A stretch of 64,000 nucleotides of DNA from Vagococcus entomophilus (lineage in GTDB: Bacteria; Bacillota; Bacilli; Lactobacillales; Vagococcaceae), in NCBI RefSeq assembly GCF_003987595.1, contig NZ_NGJZ01000001.1:1054001-1118000 (forward strand), read 5' to 3'. The notes beneath the pieces were generated by a model, which did not search any database, was not told the origin of the DNA, and saw only the letters and a program-made list of their open reading frames with translations. Position 1 is the stretch's first letter, and every line of letters starts with the position of its first letter. Position numbers and translations under genes: made by a program. Positions 44,766 to 56,332 of the stretch are shown here, in pieces.

Positions 44766-46862
44766 CTACTTTTTATATAAAATCCTTTTAAATTGCTGCT
44801 GATTTGTCGCTTTAGACAATCGCTGAATTTTTTCTCGGTCATGGATGAGTTGTATGAGTGCTTTCATTACATTCAAATGAGCATGGGCATCAACTGCAGC
44901 TAGACAAAAGACTAACCTCACAGGATCATGCTCCTCATGACCAAACTCGATTCCTTGGGATAAAACTAAGACACTGATTCCTAAGCGTTTCACCCCGTCT
45001 TCTGGACGTGCATGCGCTAAAGCTAGATGTGGACCAATTACAATATAAGCGCCGTATTCCTTAACCGAGTCAACCATCGCCCGCACATAACTACTCTCGA
45101 CTACTTGATCGATTAGTAATGGCTCGGCAGCCGCTTGAATGGCCTCTTGCCAGCTGTCACATGACTCGCGAAATATAATATGGTCATCTATCAATAAATC
45201 TTCCAACATTGGCTGAATCTCCTTTTTATCCAGTTTTAAATGGTGCTTTTCAAAGACCTCCAATACCGCTTGGTAGCCTTCACTTGAGATAACGCTTCCA
45301 TTTTGTTCTAAAGCGTTGATTGTTTCTTTTAGCAACATGGTGTCTTCGCTTTCTCGCCTAACCAAACGATTCTTAGGCCGTTTTTTCGTAAAAAAATGTG
45401 CAATCATATACTTGTCATCAACTGTTAAAATCGGGCTTAATCTTAGACAGGGAACTCCTTTTATCCTTAAATCAATGGTTGAAAAAACCACATCAATGTC
45501 CAGTTTTTCAATCAAGGAACGTTCTTTTGAACTTAAGATTGCCAAAATTTCAACTGGGAATAACTCCTTGAGATTTTCTGCAAGCAATTTCCCTGTTGTA
45601 GTGCCGTGGTGACAGATCACAATCGCTCGGTAGCCGACTTTTTGTGCTTGCTTAATCTGACTAAGTGCAGTTGAAAAATAAATCGTTAAAAATCCTATTT
45701 CATCTCTGGTCAAAAAAGCACCCGCAAACCGATTAAAAACCGGATTAAATGAATACACTGCTTGAAAAATCTCATGATACTCTGCCTCAATCATCGACGT
45801 TAGTGGATTGGCAATTTGCACTTGATTTTTCACCCGTTTGAATAGCCCCGAAATATGCCTAACTAGCCCCTTATGCAGCTCTGTTTGCCGCTCATAAAAG
45901 CAAATCTTCAACCGCTTTTCAACCTGTTCTATCAGCTGGATGGCAACTAATTGGGCTTTTGTCCAATCAGCTGTATCAATGACTTTTTGCGGATGTAAGG
46001 ACTCTATTAATTGCGTAATATACGTCACTTCTGCTACTGAAATACGCCGCTTGAAAAACTGACAAAGTAGAATTAAAAAGTTGGTTTGTTCCTCTTTGAC
46101 TGCTCGCCTGTCCGCGTAGATTGATACTTCTTTACCCGAAACAGGTTCTAACCGTCTCAGCCAAATAAGTAAGATTAAGACAATATGCTTGGCATAAATC
46201 GGGCCTTGTCCATCAGCCTTTCCTAGCCATTCCCTATAAGAATGTCGATTAATAAACTCAATCCGCTCTTGCCCAAGATAATCTACCACCAGCTGTTCTT
46301 GTGCCGATAAACTTTTTTTCCTTTTTACCTCTAAGAATTCCAAAGAGGGAACATGAATCAAGATGACCGCTCTGATCATTGCACGTATTTTCTTTTCGTT
46401 TCCCTCTAGGTAGATTCCTTTCTTTTGGTGGCTTTTTACCTCAATCCCATATTTTTGCAAAAACAAACGTAGCTTGCGCATATCTGCATCTAACGTACTC
46501 TTAGATATCATGAGTTCTTGTTCTAATTGATACAAAAAAATTGGACTTTGACGACAAGAAAAGCGAATAATTAGCTGAAGAAATCGCTCCTGTGGAGACA
46601 AATAGTGGCCTTTCCTTATATGATGCAAGTAAGCGATAGCACGCACTCGCTCCTTTTTTCCTAGCAATAATTGAACCCCTCGACCACGTTTCGTCCTTAA
46701 AAAAGGTAAATCTTTTTCTGATAAAAAGGTTTGAATCTCCTCTAAATCATTGCGAATTGTTCGTTCACTCACTTGAAACTCTTGACTCAACTCTGAAATT
46801 TGAAAGTAATGGTCTGGTGCATGCATTAATTTTTTAAACAGTTGTTCTGAGCGCTCATTCAT
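44766..46862 (-). CDS. BglG-family PRD regulator with EIIB- and EIIA-like domains
   Basis: 698 residues. Two N-terminal winged-helix regions about 10-60 and 85-150 (ELSQEFQVSERTIRNDL, MISKSTLDADMRKL), two PRD domains about 190-400, an EIIB-like segment (IVICHHGTTTGKLL, Cys present), and a fructose-type EIIA domain about 550-690 with the active His in GPHLALAHARPEDG. The layout is that of MtlR/LicR-type activators, controlled by PTS phosphorylation. First gene of the operon; a TATAAT without matching -35 and the inverted repeat at 46922-46949 lie upstream. Confidence 0.9.
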   Translation of the reverse strand: MNERSEQLFKKLMHAPDHYFQISELSQEFQVSERTIRNDLEEIQTFLSEKDLPFLRTKRGRGVQLLLGKKERVRAIAYLHHIRKGHYLSPQERFLQLIIRFSCRQSPIFLYQLEQELMISKSTLDADMRKLRLFLQKYGIEVKSHQKKGIYLEGNEKKIRAMIRAVILIHVPSLEFLEVKRKKSLSAQEQLVVDYLGQERIEFINRHSYREWLGKADGQGPIYAKHIVLILLIWLRRLEPVSGKEVSIYADRRAVKEEQTNFLILLCQFFKRRISVAEVTYITQLIESLHPQKVIDTADWTKAQLVAIQLIEQVEKRLKICFYERQTELHKGLVRHISGLFKRVKNQVQIANPLTSMIEAEYHEIFQAVYSFNPVFNRFAGAFLTRDEIGFLTIYFSTALSQIKQAQKVGYRAIVICHHGTTTGKLLAENLKELFPVEILAILSSKERSLIEKLDIDVVFSTIDLRIKGVPCLRLSPILTVDDKYMIAHFFTKKRPKNRLVRRESEDTMLLKETINALEQNGSVISSEGYQAVLEVFEKHHLKLDKKEIQPMLEDLLIDDHIIFRESCDSWQEAIQAAAEPLLIDQVVESSYVRAMVDSVKEYGAYIVIGPHLALAHARPEDGVKRLGISVLVLSQGIEFGHEEHDPVRLVFCLAAVDAHAHLNVMKALIQLIHDREKIQRLSKATNQQQFKRILYKK

Positions 46863-46921
46863 TCAACTGCAACCCCTTTCATATCTTCATTATAAATTTA
46901 ACTACGCAAAAAGTTTAGTAC

Positions 46922-46949
46922 ATCTTTTTGCAAACCGAATGTGCAAAAA
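46922..46949. promoter_or_regulatory. Inverted repeat before the PRD regulator
   Basis: ATCTTTTTGCA / TGCAAAAAGAT, perfect 11-base arms with a 6-base loop, about 60 bases upstream of the regulator start. Likely operator of the operon's own activator, by position. Confidence 0.55.
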
Positions 46950-46952
46950 GAT

Positions 46953-46985
46953 ACAAAAAAAAGACTCGCAACTCGTGCGAGTCTT
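46953..46985 (-). terminator. Intrinsic terminator behind CRISPR array 2
   Basis: AAGACTCGCA / TGCGAGTCTT hairpin followed on the minus strand by T(8). No minus-strand gene ends here except array 2 transcription, so it likely stops the pre-crRNA. Confidence 0.75.
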
Positions 46986-47021
46986 CTTAAAAAATGAAGC
47001 AGTTTTATCCGCAAGATGTTC

Positions 47022-47050
47022 TTGTTTTTGCACAAATAACCTTATATAAT
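47022..47050 (+). promoter_or_regulatory. Promoter of the small membrane protein gene
   Basis: TTGTTT (47022-47027), 17-base spacer, TATAAT (47045-47050). Confidence 0.8.
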
Positions 47051-47075
47051 GGCTGTAAAAGAGGAGCCTGCGCAT

Positions 47076-47345
47076 ATGGAAAAAAAGAAAATAACATTTT
47101 TCAGTAAAATATCAGAAGATTACAAAAAAACAAAACAGCCAACAGATGACTTTCTTTCTTGGCTTTTACTTAGGAAAATCAACACTTGTGGAAAAATTTG
47201 CTTTGCAATCGCTCTGTGGCTTTTATGGTTGAAATTTGCATTTAACTTGCGCTTTATGGTTTTCTTTTTCGAATTTATTTTTATTTGTTTCATCGTTTAC
47301 TTACTTTATTCCCTTATATTGAAAATTTGGCAATGGTTGAAGTAA
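47076..47345 (+). CDS. Small membrane protein
   Basis: 89 residues from MEKKKITFFSKISEDYK. Start ATG 47076 chosen for its SD AGAGGAG; the upstream in-frame ATG overlaps the promoter -10. Charged N-terminal part about 1-30, then two hydrophobic segments about 36-60 and 62-83 rich in Phe, Trp and Leu. No family recognised. It lies alone between the PTS operon and array 2 and is read opposite to both, across the pre-crRNA transcript path. Confidence 0.72.
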   Translation: MEKKKITFFSKISEDYKKTKQPTDDFLSWLLLRKINTCGKICFAIALWLLWLKFAFNLRFMVFFFEFIFICFIVYLLYSLILKIWQWLK

Positions 47346-47390
47346 AGCCAAACTGATAAAGAAAAAAGCGACTAGTCCACGAAAAACTCC

Positions 47391-48796
47391 GAGAACAAAT
47401 CACTAGATTAGATTAAAAGTTGTCTATTAGCTTTGGCTTGCTGATCATTAATTGTATTTACATTTCACTATATTAGATTAAAAGGCCTATCTTATTTTGT
47501 GTTTTGCACTCTCTAGCTTGCATTTACATTTCACTATATTAGATTAAAAGTGTATCTCTTTTTTGATATTGAACTAGACTTGAAACATTTACATTTCACT
47601 ATATTAGATTAAAAGGATGGATACACAGATTAGGTTAGGCAAAGTTAGGTTATTTACATTTCACTATATTAGATTAAAAGTACAAAATTACCTGTTGTCG
47701 TATCATTTTTAGGCGAATTTACATTTCACTATATTAGATTAAAAGTTAACATTCTTTTCATTCTTGTTTGTGGTTATCGCTATTTACATTTCACTATATT
47801 AGATTAAAAGGTCACTCGAACTAACTGAATCAGCAAAAAGGGCCTTATTTACATTTCACTATATTAGATTAAAAGGCTGGCTACCGCCGAGGGAAGCCCT
47901 CAATTTGAGGGTATTTACATTTCACTATATTAGATTAAAAGGGTATTTTTTACGGTCATAATCAGAGCTGCCAGGATAATTTACATTTCACTATATTAGA
48001 TTAAAAGGAGGCTTTAATACAATAACAAGCCAATCAATCAAATTATTTACATTTCACTATATTAGATTAAAAGGTAAACTGTAACAACTCACTTTTTACA
48101 CCGATATTTATTTACATTTCACTATATTAGATTAAAAGGAAGCACAAACAACGGTATCACATTTAAGAATAGTACATTTACATTTCACTATATTAGATTA
48201 AAAGTGACGCTTTAGACGTTACACTCGAAGAATTTTTTTCATTTACATTTCACTATATTAGATTAAAAGGAATGTTGCCATATTTAGCTCGTTCTTCTGC
48301 AACCCAATTTACATTTCACTATATTAGATTAAAAGGGCAAGCAGCAGTAATACATCCCACACAGATGACCTCATTTACATTTCACTATATTAGATTAAAA
48401 GGTTTTTCCAATGGACTCCAATGTCAAAACTTTCAAATATTTACATTTCACTATATTAGATTAAAAGGGTAATCCTCTAGGCATGATTGGTAGTGGAATG
48501 TCAAATTTACATTTCACTATATTAGATTAAAAGGAGACAGCTTGAAGCTGACTACAGATACATTACAACAATTTACATTTCACTATATTAGATTAAAAGG
48601 ACCTATAGCCGTCATGATTGCTGAGAATACTCCTGCATTTACATTTCACTATATTAGATTAAAAGGGCAATAGCTTTCTCGTTACGGTTTTCAGCGTTTT
48701 CTATTTACATTTCACTATATTAGATTAAAAGGGATTATCACGCACGAGAGTGGTCAGTTCATAACGCATTTACATTTCACTATATTAGATTAAAAG
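47391..48796 (-). CRISPR. CRISPR array 2 (type I-B, beside cas genes): 22 repeats, 21 spacers
   Basis: Same 29-base repeat as array 1; 21 identical copies, plus a degenerate leftmost copy (47391-47419) that has lost the final ten bases and has one change. Spacers are 36-37 bases. The leader lies at right, directly after cas2, so the array is transcribed on the minus strand in the same direction as cas6-cas2. In 17 of 21 spacers, including 14 of the 15 nearest the leader, the base next to the repeat is the same (G on the plus strand), as if the repeat unit were 30 bases there. Confidence 0.98.
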
Positions 48797-48983
48797 GCCT
48801 GGCTACGAAAGAGGTTGATCTGATAAGCTTAAATCGGTATAAATTGTCGACCACTGTTTTTACGGTTACTTTCTTTTTTATTTTATCATGTTTTTTCTAA
48901 AAAATCCCTTAAAAAGCCATGAAATCAAGCTTTTATACAAATTGTCGATCTCCCCTATTTTTTTCACTACTGAAGGTCGACAA
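48797..48983 (-). promoter_or_regulatory. Leader of CRISPR array 2
   Basis: Largely identical to leader 1 over about 187 bases and ending just after the cas2 stop (48990). Contains TTGTCGACC at 48844 and GGTCGACAA at 48975-48983; the middle copy is TTGTCGATC, one base away from leader 1. Site of promoter and new-spacer integration by inference. Confidence 0.88.
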
Positions 48984-48989
48984 ATGTGT

Positions 48990-49277
48990 TCAAAAGAAAT
49001 TAGAAGTCTTCTCAGATTCGTCTGCTGCCCAAAATTCTTTGTCCAGTCCTTTCTTTTGCTTACTCTTGAAAATAACTACAGAATCTAGATCTTCACGAAG
49101 ATATTGTGCCAACTCATTGCGCAATTTTTGTAGCTTTGCTGGGGTTAGCTCCCCTTCAAAAACCGACTTTTGGATATGAGTTAAATATTTTTTACAAATT
49201 TTGAAAACATTTCGCGATACTTTTGCGCCTTGTCTAAGTTCAATCATCGAGATATCATAAATTAAAATCACATACAT
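48990..49277 (-). CDS. cas2: CRISPR adaptation endonuclease Cas2
   Basis: 95 residues starting MYVILIYDISM; the conserved Asp of the ferredoxin-like fold is Asp8. With Cas1 it forms the complex that inserts new spacers at the leader end. Four bases behind cas1; its stop lies six bases before the leader. Confidence 0.95.
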   Translation of the reverse strand: MYVILIYDISMIELRQGAKVSRNVFKICKKYLTHIQKSVFEGELTPAKLQKLRNELAQYLREDLDSVVIFKSKQKKGLDKEFWAADESEKTSNFF

Positions 49278-49281
49278 CGAC

Positions 49282-50271
49282 TCACCACCATTTTCTCAAT
49301 GCTTGATATTCTCTCTCACCAAGCAAATGCTTAATCAGCTTATAACATTCAAGACGCATCATCTTTCTGTATGAAACATTCCGCTTCAAGTCTTTGTGTC
49401 TTACTGTTTCATCTAACGTACTATTGTACATTTCGAGAACCTTTCTCTTTCCCTTATCTTTCAGATAAAAATAATTGGAATCTTTGGAAAAATCTTTTTC
49501 AGTAATCACCTTGCGATTAAGCAGTGAAAAAATAATTCGATCTGTTAGTAGAGGCTTAAATATTTCTGCAATATCTAGCGAAAGTGAAAAACGCCTCTCC
49601 CCTGCACTATGCAAATAACTAATAGTTGGATTCAGCTGTGACACATAAATTTCTGACAAACAAGTCGTGTATACAAGCGAATTTAAAAATGAAATCAGCG
49701 TATTGACAACATTATCTGGAGGTCTTTTGACTCTTTTTTCAAAATCCACTTCTTGATTGATAATAGTTGTCCACGTCCCATAATAAACTCGGTGAATATT
49801 CCCTTCAATCCCCATCAATTCTTCAATTGTCACGGTGCGTGAAATCATTTTTTCTAAAGCTTGAATTTCATTAATCGCTTTGTCTAACTCTTTTCCTCGT
49901 TGCCGATAATATTTCAAATTTTTTAAAATATTGTAACAAGCACCTTGAATAAACTCTTGAGCAATATTTAATCTTTTCTCAAAGTCTGTGTAATGCTCGA
50001 CCTGTCTAATCAACAAATTACCGGAGACATTCGCTTCTTTGGGATAAAAAGTACCTGTGTAAAAACCATAGTGATTAAAAAAGTGAACTGGAATCTTACT
50101 TTGTGCTAAGTAATTGAGACAATCGGTGTTCATAGAAGCTTTTCCAAACAAATATAAATCTCGCATTACTTCAATTTTCAAAACTTTAAAACGTCCATCT
50201 AACGCGGTCATTCGCACCACATTATCTTTTCTTCTCAACTCTCCACTAGAAAATAAAAAATAGCTTTCCAC
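49282..50271 (-). CDS. cas1: CRISPR integrase Cas1 (type I-B)
   Basis: 329 residues. N-terminal beta domain (MESYFLFSSGELRRKDN), then the helical metal-binding domain with Glu in MGIEGNIHRVYYG and the second metal site in SYLHSAGERRFSLSLDIAEI (His and Asp). Starts with GTG 50271 behind AGGAGG. Carries out spacer integration with Cas2; the catalytic residues look intact. Confidence 0.96.
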   Translation of the reverse strand: MESYFLFSSGELRRKDNVVRMTALDGRFKVLKIEVMRDLYLFGKASMNTDCLNYLAQSKIPVHFFNHYGFYTGTFYPKEANVSGNLLIRQVEHYTDFEKRLNIAQEFIQGACYNILKNLKYYRQRGKELDKAINEIQALEKMISRTVTIEELMGIEGNIHRVYYGTWTTIINQEVDFEKRVKRPPDNVVNTLISFLNSLVYTTCLSEIYVSQLNPTISYLHSAGERRFSLSLDIAEIFKPLLTDRIIFSLLNRKVITEKDFSKDSNYFYLKDKGKRKVLEMYNSTLDETVRHKDLKRNVSYRKMMRLECYKLIKHLLGEREYQALRKWW

Positions 50272-50282
50272 AGGTCAACCTC

Positions 50283-50771
50283 CTAACAATAACAATACTC
50301 ATAATAGGCACACTTCTTACAAATTTTGGAGTTAATTGTAGTTGGAGCTTTCTCTAAGTGAGCAATGTTTTTGATTTCATCTAATATTTCTTTCAGTTTA
50401 TTTCCATCCTTTTGTGTTAAAAAAATTTCTTTTCGTTTGCGAATTTTAGGATAATCCAAAATACCTTTTTCAACCTCAATGCCACGTTCACGCATAAAAT
50501 ACAAATAATATTTTACTTGCCACTCAGCAGATTCCTCCATCGCTCGACTTTTTTTGACTTCATGCACAACTTTCCAATCTTGGATAAAATCAACATTAAT
50601 TGTGCCATCAATCATAATCTGTTTTTTTTCACGACTATAACTTGCCTCGTCAATAAGTTTTCCTAGCTCTACGTTTTGATGACCTTCCTCAAAATTCAAA
50701 TGATGCGTAAAACACCAGAGTTTTCGCTGACAAATAAAATAGTAATTAATCATTGTTCCTGTAATTCGCAT
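50283..50771 (-). CDS. cas4: CRISPR-associated exonuclease Cas4
   Basis: 162 residues: RecB-like nuclease fold with a Cys in YYFICQRKLWCF near the N-terminus and the C-terminal cluster KICKKCAYYEYC for an Fe-S site. Trims pre-spacers and selects PAM ends. The short, type I-B form of Cas4. Confidence 0.93.
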   Translation of the reverse strand: MRITGTMINYYFICQRKLWCFTHHLNFEEGHQNVELGKLIDEASYSREKKQIMIDGTINVDFIQDWKVVHEVKKSRAMEESAEWQVKYYLYFMRERGIEVEKGILDYPKIRKRKEIFLTQKDGNKLKEILDEIKNIAHLEKAPTTINSKICKKCAYYEYCYC

Positions 50772-50783
50772 CTTTTCACCTTC

Positions 50784-53003
50784 TTAAAAGATATTGCTCT
50801 CGATTTCTTTTTGTCCTTTTTTGTAAGTAATACCGCTATCAAATGAATAGTCACAATTTAGAATTTCGATTTTTTTGTATTTATTAATTTCAATTGTTTG
50901 GACAATTGAATCGTCTTTAATTGTATATTCCGGAATCTCTACTGTGAATTGAGAAATTTTGTACCTTGCGTCTTTTCTTTTCTTTTGCCAAATTTTTTTT
51001 TCATCATCAGTTTGCTTCAATTTCGAGCGTTCTTTTAAAACAATAAGTAATCTTTCAATTTCATCTATTTTTTCTTGATATACTGGATTTGGAATAATCG
51101 TCCGATTGTGAATGTTTCTAAATATTTTTTTTACGTTTTTTTTGCTTTCTTCTCCTTCAGAACTCAAATCTAGGTAATCCATATTGTCAATGACTTTCTG
51201 ATAATACTCGGTATTCTTCATCTTTTCTGTTGTGTACGTTTCTTCGACAAGATGCATCTTTTTCTCTTCAGATAATGGTCCATCTTGCTGTTTTAGACAC
51301 GTTTTAGAATTTTCAAATAGTTGCTTATCAACAACGTATTTAACACCACTACAAGCCTTATCGCCCCCATTAAAGACATAGACATTTGTCCCAACCTCCT
51401 CTGTCCAGAGTCTTTTTCGGTAACATCTGCCCATCCGTTGAAACAATCCATTCAAATCAGATAGTTCGGTGAATAGTATATCAAAATCAATATCTAATGA
51501 TGCCTCTACTACTTGTGTCGTCACCCAAATACCAGACTCGTCACATTCTTTCTGGCCAAAATCAAAAATCATTTCTTCTTTTTTAGCTCGATCTTGTTTA
51601 ATAAACTGGCTGTGCAAAAGGTGAACCTCTCCTAAATTTAATTTTGCCGAAAGCTCCTCAAAAATGATTTTAGCCTGTTTAACAGTATTACAAATAACTA
51701 AAACTTTATTTTTTTGATATTGCGCTAAAATTGGTTCAATCTGAATAGCGGATTCCACCACCTCCATAGCATGACGTATTGAAAGTGCAGCATCTATGAA
51801 TGGTTTTTCAGGAGCAGCAAAAGGAATTCCTTGTCTTTTTAGTAAGTCTAAAATAAAAGGTGGAAGTGTTGCCGTCAATATAGCAAATTTCCCTCCATAC
51901 TGATGAATGTATCTTAAACCCACAAGTAAATAGGCTAGTAAATCTGCCGAATACATTTGAATTTCATCAATCACGATTTTTGAATAAGACAGCGTTGCTA
52001 ACTTAGATTCATATCCAGCGTATCGATAAACAAAATCAAATATTTGGTCAATTGTGCAAACAGTTAAAGGCAAACACCATTGTCGTGTTTTTGTTTCATA
52101 CTCTTCCACTGGAATTTCTAAATCTTTTAATTTTGTATACTCCTGATAGATATCAGCATGTAACAACCCCACACGATTTTCTTGTTTTTCTTTGACAATA
52201 GTCGAATAGATTCTGGAATAAATGGCATTAATTGCTGTACGAAGTGGCAACGTGAAAAAACCTTTGTTATTCCCAATCCATAGTAGTCCAGCCTCCGTTT
52301 TTCCCATACCTGTTTGGGCAACTGCAACCATATTTAGATCCTGATGAGCTCGCATATATTCTTGTAGGGAATTCCATTGAAAATGCAATTCTTCTAATTT
52401 TTCATCTAAAAAATTTGGTGGATATTCAACTTGACTATGCGCGCTTGCTGCGTAATCCACACGATTTAGTAAGCCTTTTAACATAACGTATAAATGATAC
52501 TTTTCTTCGTCATCACGAGCTCTTAAAATCGATTTAAACTTAAAGTACTTACTGGACAGTTTTCTTACAGTTAAACTTTCTAAACCTAAACGAGAAAACG
52601 GAAATTCCATAACGTCTTGCTTTAACGCCTCAATTTCATTCACAAAATTTTCATTCTCTAACCCACTTAACTCTCTTTCGTGGTGATATGCTACACTATA
52701 CGCTAACACAGAAATTTCTGTGTTGGAATATTTTCTAGAAATTAACTCTTTTGTTGGAATAAATGCGGTGCTAAGTAAACCATGTGGGATTTCCCCTAAA
52801 ATTGTTGATTGATTTTGTCTGACTTTCGTCTGAAATTTGTGATTAATTTTACCTAAATCATGATAAATACAGGCTAACTCTAATAAGTTAGCCTTAAGTT
52901 CAATTTTAGGATAGATTTGATATAAAATTTTGCTATTTTCTAGAAGATTTAATGTATGATCTACCAAGGTTTCTCCATCTGATTTTGCTAAAAACACTTT
53001 CAT
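50784..53003 (-). CDS. cas3: CRISPR helicase-nuclease Cas3 (HD fused)
   Basis: About 739 residues from the ATG at 53003, placed nine bases behind AAGGAG (a TTG two codons earlier is also possible). HD nuclease domain at the N-terminus with His50-Asp51 in YHDLGKINHKF and HH at 109-110; DExD/H helicase with Walker A AQTGMGKT (231-238), DEIQ at 348-351 and a C-terminal helicase domain with TQVVEASLDIDFD and QRMGRCYR. Degrades target DNA recruited by Cascade. The HD, ATPase and helicase motifs are all present. Confidence 0.95.
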   Translation of the reverse strand: MKVFLAKSDGETLVDHTLNLLENSKILYQIYPKIELKANLLELACIYHDLGKINHKFQTKVRQNQSTILGEIPHGLLSTAFIPTKELISRKYSNTEISVLAYSVAYHHERELSGLENENFVNEIEALKQDVMEFPFSRLGLESLTVRKLSSKYFKFKSILRARDDEEKYHLYVMLKGLLNRVDYAASAHSQVEYPPNFLDEKLEELHFQWNSLQEYMRAHQDLNMVAVAQTGMGKTEAGLLWIGNNKGFFTLPLRTAINAIYSRIYSTIVKEKQENRVGLLHADIYQEYTKLKDLEIPVEEYETKTRQWCLPLTVCTIDQIFDFVYRYAGYESKLATLSYSKIVIDEIQMYSADLLAYLLVGLRYIHQYGGKFAILTATLPPFILDLLKRQGIPFAAPEKPFIDAALSIRHAMEVVESAIQIEPILAQYQKNKVLVICNTVKQAKIIFEELSAKLNLGEVHLLHSQFIKQDRAKKEEMIFDFGQKECDESGIWVTTQVVEASLDIDFDILFTELSDLNGLFQRMGRCYRKRLWTEEVGTNVYVFNGGDKACSGVKYVVDKQLFENSKTCLKQQDGPLSEEKKMHLVEETYTTEKMKNTEYYQKVIDNMDYLDLSSEGEESKKNVKKIFRNIHNRTIIPNPVYQEKIDEIERLLIVLKERSKLKQTDDEKKIWQKKRKDARYKISQFTVEIPEYTIKDDSIVQTIEINKYKKIEILNCDYSFDSGITYKKGQKEIESNIF

Positions 53004-53017
53004 ATACAAATACTCCT

Positions 53018-54628
<1,611 letters not shown>

Positions 54629-54629
<1 letters not shown>

Positions 54630-56314
54630 TATTTTCCATCTCCATTTTCTTTATCTTTGTCTTTGTCTCCAATCAACCCTGAAACAAAACTATATCCAAT
54701 TGTTTTGAATGTTTCATCATCTTGAAATATTTGAATACCCCAATTAGGTACTGTTTTTCCAACATAGGCATAACAATTTAAAATAATATCCATAAAGCCA
54801 TCACGATTATTACTTTTTAAAGTATTTAATAGTCGTTGTGCAATACTTTTCACTTTATTTTTATTGTCATATTCTTTTCCTAAATACCAACCACTTGCTC
54901 TAACTTTTTTTAACTCTTCTTGTGATAGTTCATTCATTTTCTGAATCCCCCCTAAAAATTTCTGATTAATGTTCAGCAGATAATCAACATGATAGATTCC
55001 ATAATAAAGATTTTTAACATTTGTCACTTTATATATTAGCAACTTATGAATAAGGCTAAATAAATTTTCACTGTTCATAATTTTCTGTACCGCTGATTGA
55101 TAAAGGTTTCCCTCGGGAAAATTTGCTTTAATTAAAGGTTCTAAAAATACTTTAGATTGATTTAAAATCTTCAATACTCTCTTAGATAGCAGCGTAAAAT
55201 AATAACGATCCTCTTCATACCTTACAACTTGAATATCAGATAATTCATACGTATGACTTTTATTTTCTTGCTCTAGTATGGCTTCTATCATTCCCACATA
55301 AGTATTGACTTCTCTAACACCTTGTTCACTACTATTTCTTTTTAAAATATCCATTTTCACTTTTTGATTGACCCTCACAAGTTCGCTTAAATTTTGACTT
55401 GCATTGATAAAGATTCCTTGATTGATTACATAAGTAAATCCTGCAGGAATACAGGCGTAAATCAACTTGCAAATTGGGCACAGCCCCATGTCATTCACGA
55501 AATTCCAACCATGTGAGCCTTTACGCTTAGTATCATAACCGGTTTCAACTAAAAAACTAAAAGTTTCGTCCAAATTTTTTATTGGCTGTTCACAGGTACA
55601 ACAAGAAAATTTATACTTAGTTTTATCGGCTTCTAGATAGTCAAGACAAGGTTGAACGAAGTATTGATGGAAATCAAGATATGGATCTTTCTCTTTTGTT
55701 TGAGGATTGAGTGCAGAAACACCATCCCACCCTTTTCTAATCAGTGTGTACAAAACATTTTTCGCACCTATATATTTTTTAGCTTCTGGTGTATCGAAAT
55801 AGGCGATTATCTCTTTAATCTCTTCAAACTTTTCTTTCACAAGAACTATGATTTCTTCACGATTTTTATCGAAACTAAGCTTTTTAGTTAGTTTAGGTAA
55901 CTGTTTTAAATTCGACCCTTTTTCCCGAATATCAAGATTGGCTTTTATTAGTGGATAAGCGGCTTTATAGCTTGCACTATTAATATATTTTTTGGCTACA
56001 TCACGAATATAGAGATTAATCTGTTCGTATTGCTTTTCATCAAGATAAGCAAAATCAGACTCCTCAAATCGGGCTATTTTTTCTTTAAACTGAACAATTT
56101 TATACCACGATAACGTTTTTTTATAAGTTTCTATAAAATAAGAAAAATATTTTTCAGCAAAATCATCCAAGTATCCCGACTGAAAGTTAAATTCATTTAT
56201 TTTTGGAAGCTCATTGTCTTTTTTACCTAAGATATTTAACATCCCGACGATTCCTGCATTTAATTGCCACTCAGTCAATAGCAGACGATGTTTTGTCTCA
56301 TCAATATTTATCAT
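54629..56314 (-). CDS. cas8b: Cascade large subunit Cas8b (Cst1 type)
   Basis: 561 residues, Tneap/Cst1-like. The central zinc-finger-like pair CCTCEQP (about residue 244) and CPICKL (about 282) characterises Cst1. Recognises PAM and start of target unwinding. Long helical C-terminus with many Lys and Asn. Placed between cas6 and cas7 as expected for this subtype. Confidence 0.9.
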
Positions 56315-56332
56315 AGATACTTTTCCACCTTC

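Noticed and set aside
48272..48472. 66-codon plus-strand frame inside CRISPR array 2
   Set aside because: It is made of repeated units read through repeats and spacers, with no SD, and lies antisense to the pre-crRNA.
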